Shown: piece after piece, positions 61,223 through 64,000 of the stretch
Layout of the letters: the number at the start of each line of letters is the position of its first letter
Position numbering within the stretch: position 1 is the stretch's first letter
Assembly: GCA_041661445.1 (NCBI GenBank)
Contig: JBAZUK010000003.1
Span: 62,001-126,000 of the forward strand
Direction of reading: 5' to 3'
DNA length: 64,000 nucleotides
From: JBAZUK01 sp041661445
Lineage (GTDB): Bacteria; Chlamydiota; Chlamydiia; Chlamydiales; SM23-39
Translations under genes and position numbers: made by a program
The notes under the pieces: model-generated
Databases searched by the model: none
The model's input: only the letters and a program-made list of their open reading frames with translations
Told to the model about the DNA's origin: nothing

Positions 61223-64000
61223 TTATTCTTTAGAGATTTCAACAATAGTTTTCTCACCATTAATCTCAATTTCAGTTCCAAGACATTTCTCAAATTTAAC
61301 AGAAATGGCTAGTATTTCATGATCAATATAATCTTTATGTTTTAGATAACTTTTTCTAATAATATCTGTTGTATCAAAAACAATTTTTATTCTATCGGTC
61401 ACATCTAAATCATTCTCTTTTCTAAGCAAATTAATTTTATTTACGATCTCCCTTGCAATACCCTCTTCTAACAAATCATCTGTAATAGTAGTATCAAGAG
61501 CAACTGCGATCTCATTATCCCTACCAGCGGCTACCCCTTCTTTGATTTTTCTTTCAACTATCACATCTTCTGGAGTTAGAATGATTTTTTCATTGTCTAT
61601 AAATATTTCAACATTTTGATTGTTCTCTATTGCAAGAATCTGTTTTTGAGAAAATTCTTGAATAATCTTTTGCGCTTTTTGTATCAATTGACCAATTTTT
61701 TTACCTAGAATTCTAAAATTCGGTTTTGCTACAAGAAAAATAAATCGTGATTCATCTTTTAAAAAATTAACTTCTTTAACATTCAATTCCTCGGCGATCA
61801 AATTTTTTTGTCCTTCTAAAAGATTTAAAACCGAAACATCTGCTTCAACATAAGCTTTTAATAGAGGTTGACGAACCTTAATTTTATATTCCTTTCTCAA
61901 AGCATGTCCAATGCTCACGGTTCTTTGAACATAATGCATTTCTTTTTCTAAATCGATGTCTCTTAAATTATCATCTGCACTCGGCCAATCACATAAATGA
62001 ACTGATATTGGCATCTCCTGGGACCTTAATTCTCTGTATATTGAATCACTAATAAATGGGACAAAAGGAGCTGTGATTTTTGATAAATTTATAAGTACAT
62101 AATAAAGAGTAGAAAAGGCATCTCTTCTATCCTGTGAATCTTCATCAGCCCAAAATCTTATTCTTGATCTTCTTATATACCAATTTGTTAGCTGTTCAAT
62201 ATATTCAACAATTGGATCGATCGCCTTATTAAGTTCATAATTATCTAATTCCGTTTGGACATCACGAATTAATTTCTGTGTTAACGAAACTATCCATTTA
62301 TCAATATTGGAGTTTGATCGTTTTGAGTCCTTAGATGGCTTCCAGTCGTAAATTTTTGCATAAGTAGACAAAAAGACAAATGAATTCCAAAATGGTAATA
62401 AAACCTGACGTAAAACAGAGGCAATACCATCCTCTGAAAACTTCAAATCTTCAGCTTTAACTGCTGGAGAATGAAGCATATATAATCTAATTGCATCAGC
62501 TCCATATTTTGAGATCACAAGCTCAGGCTCAGGATAGTTTTTCAATCTTTTGCTCATTTTATTTCCATCTTCAGCCAAAATAATTCCGTTGACGATAACA
62601 TTTTTAAAAGCAGGTTTATCAAACAATGCTGATGAAATTACATTTAATGTATAAAACCAACCTCTTGTCTGATCTAACCCTTCAGCAATAAAATCGCAAG
62701 GAAATGCCTTTTCACTTTCCTGTTTATTCTCAAAAGGATAATGATTCTGGGCATATGGCATCGATCCTGATTCAAACCAGCAATCAAAAACCTCTGAGAC
62801 TCTTTTATAAGTTTTTCCTTCATATTCAAAAGACAAGTCATCAATATATTGTCTATGCAAATTTGTAACTTTTTTATTGGTTCTTTCTTCAAGCTCTTTA
62901 ATGCTTCCCATAACAAAAATTTCATTATTTTCATCTTTCCATATAGGTATAGGAGTTCCCCAAAATCTATTTCTTGAAATAGCCCAATCTCTGGCATTTT
63001 CCAGCCATTTCCCAAATCTGCCATCCTTGATATGTTCTGGAACCCAATGTATTTTCTGATTAGCATTAATTAGTTTTTCTTTTATTTTTTCAACAGAGAC
63101 AAACCATGTTTTTACAGCCTTATATATCAATGGAGTATCTGTTCTCCAGCAGAAAGGATACCTATGCCTGATTACTCCTTGAAAAAATAATTTATTTTCC
63201 TGCTTAAGCCTTTTTATGATTAATTTATCGGTATCTTTAACCAGCATATTTTCATATTCAGGAACCTCTTTCGTAAATCTTCCATAGCTGTCGACTGGAC
63301 AAACTATATCAATATTTTCTTCTTTACAAACATAAAAATCTGCTTCACCGAATGCAGGTGCAGTATGAACGATTCCAGTACCATCTTCTAGAGTAACAAA
63401 ATCTCCAAGAATTACTCTGAAAGCATCTTTTCTTTCAGCATAATAATTAAAAATAGGAACGTATTTTTTCCCTTTTAAATCTTTACCTTTAAATTCTGAA
63501 GTAATCTGAAAATCCTCTTTGAAAAACTGAGGAAGTCTTTCTTTTGCTAAAATATAATTTTTATCGGTTTTATTATCTTTGATTTTTACATAATCAATTT
63601 CGCTTCCAACAGTTAATGCCAAATTCGATGTCAATGTCCAAGGTGTTGTTGTCCATGCTAGAAAATATGTGTCCGGATCATCTTTGCTTTGAAATTTTAC
63701 TACTAAGGACGGATCGTCCACTTCTTGATAATTTAAATTAGCTTCAAAGTTAGAAATAGGAGTTCCCAGCTTAGAAGAAAAAGGCATTACCTTAAAACCT
63801 TCATAAACCAATCCAAGATCATATAATTGCTTAAATACCCACCAGACAGATTCCATGTAATTGATATCCATCGTTTTGTATGTATTTGTAAAGTCTACCC
63901 ATCTGCCAATTCTATTTATGGTTTTTTGCCATTCTTTTGTGTAACGAAGAACAATTTTTTCGCATTCATCATTAAATGCCCCGATGCCAAATTTAGAGAC
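61223..64000 (-). CDS. ileS: Isoleucyl-tRNA synthetase (N-terminus beyond window)
   Basis: The reading frame is open from the stop at 61223 to the right edge, about 925 residues, so an ATG at 63871 is internal. Residues upstream of it (WVDFTNTYKTMDINYMESVW) are canonical IleRS. The editing domain has AWTTTPWTLTSNLALTVGSE and GTGIVHTAPAFGEADF. RFWGTPIPIW and GLDQTRGWFYTLNVISSALF follow, the KMSKR loop is GNKMSKRLKNYPEPE, and a long anticodon-binding/C-terminal region ends the protein without a zinc-binding CxxC. The HIGH motif lies outside the window. It charges tRNA-Ile and hydrolyses mischarged Val. The neighbouring lepB is as in Chlamydia. Confidence 0.97.
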   Translation of the reverse strand, partial: VSKFGIGAFNDECEKIVLRYTKEWQKTINRIGRWVDFTNTYKTMDINYMESVWWVFKQLYDLGLVYEGFKVMPFSSKLGTPISNFEANLNYQEVDDPSLVVKFQSKDDPDTYFLAWTTTPWTLTSNLALTVGSEIDYVKIKDNKTDKNYILAKERLPQFFKEDFQITSEFKGKDLKGKKYVPIFNYYAERKDAFRVILGDFVTLEDGTGIVHTAPAFGEADFYVCKEENIDIVCPVDSYGRFTKEVPEYENMLVKDTDKLIIKRLKQENKLFFQGVIRHRYPFCWRTDTPLIYKAVKTWFVSVEKIKEKLINANQKIHWVPEHIKDGRFGKWLENARDWAISRNRFWGTPIPIWKDENNEIFVMGSIKELEERTNKKVTNLHRQYIDDLSFEYEGKTYKRVSEVFDCWFESGSMPYAQNHYPFENKQESEKAFPCDFIAEGLDQTRGWFYTLNVISSALFDKPAFKNVIVNGIILAEDGNKMSKRLKNYPEPELVISKYGADAIRLYMLHSPAVKAEDLKFSEDGIASVLRQVLLPFWNSFVFLSTYAKIYDWKPSKDSKRSNSNIDKWIVSLTQKLIRDVQTELDNYELNKAIDPIVEYIEQLTNWYIRRSRIRFWADEDSQDRRDAFSTLYYVLINLSKITAPFVPFISDSIYRELRSQEMPISVHLCDWPSADDNLRDIDLEKEMHYVQRTVSIGHALRKEYKIKVRQPLLKAYVEADVSVLNLLEGQKNLIAEELNVKEVNFLKDESRFIFLVAKPNFRILGKKIGQLIQKAQKIIQEFSQKQILAIENNQNVEIFIDNEKIILTPEDVIVERKIKEGVAAGRDNEIAVALDTTITDDLLEEGIAREIVNKINLLRKENDLDVTDRIKIVFDTTDIIRKSYLKHKDYIDHEILAISVKFEKCLGTEIEINGEKTIVEISKE

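Noticed and set aside
61223..63871. ileS starting at the ATG at 63871
   Set aside because: The frame stays open to the window edge and the upstream residues are canonical IleRS, so that ATG is internal.
1..64000. CRISPR arrays, rRNA genes, transposases
   Set aside because: No regularly spaced repeats, no rRNA segments and no transposase or integrase motifs were seen in any translated gene.

Overview
This is an AT-rich bacterial chromosome segment that looks like a member of the phylum Chlamydiota, outside the pathogenic genus Chlamydia. Three blocks support this. Around 41-49 kb rpsA-nusA-infB-rbfA-truB-ribF-ychF lie in the order I know from Chlamydia. Around 31-35 kb there is an rpe ... efp-accB-accC block. 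Around 59-64 kb a very large signal peptidase I (623 aa, the chlamydial size class) lies next to ileS. A HAAAP tyrosine/tryptophan permease fits as well. The Kdp potassium pump, PutP, TtcA, a DUF2769 protein with a flavoprotein, and a polymorphic-toxin-like locus point to an environmental (possibly partly anaerobic) lineage. The lineage is inferred from gene content and remembered gene order only; no search was run.

Layout. 0-5 kb: start of an S4-domain pseudouridine synthase gene running off the left edge, then a four-gene HlyD/dual-ATPase/ABC-2 export operon (YbhGFSR type). 5-8 kb: DUF1254-type lipoprotein, a frameshifted SAP-domain gene, and a GNAT gene. 8-12.8 kb: a complete kdpFABC operon on the minus strand, including a 29-codon kdpF, ended by a long palindromic terminator. 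12.9-25 kb: an accessory region with two outer-membrane-type proteins, two Ntn (choloylglycine-hydrolase-like) amidases, a DUF2769 + flavoprotein pair, a phosphodiester glycosidase, a decayed GNAT gene, and a two-step toxin-tip/immunity-like array. It ends in an ORF flanked by inverted GGGACA repeats next to tRNA-Tyr and tRNA-Thr.

25-40 kb: SEC-C protein, TtcA, PutP-SurE, tRNA-Val and tRNA-Asp, a YitT protein, Hpt, the rpe-yvcK-HAD-efp-accB-accC operon, a large unknown protein, a short aspartokinase and two RNA methyltransferases. 41-49.4 kb: the translation operon. 49.5-57.6 kb: a tiny lysine-rich protein, a tripartite ABC efflux operon (adaptor, outer-membrane lipoprotein, FtsX-type permease, ATPase), a TyrP-like permease, a YggU protein and small unknown proteins. 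57.7-64 kb: an unknown exported protein, lepB, and ileS running off the right edge.

The most interesting locus is 21.4-24.0 kb. A secreted 588-aa protein ends in a His-containing module. It is followed by a small ORF, then by a promoterless copy of the same C-terminal module and a paralogous small ORF. A 16-bp exact repeat at the module junction is in frame in both copies. This is the arrangement of a main toxin/immunity pair plus an orphan toxin/immunity cassette. I saw no rRNA, CRISPR array or recognisable transposase.
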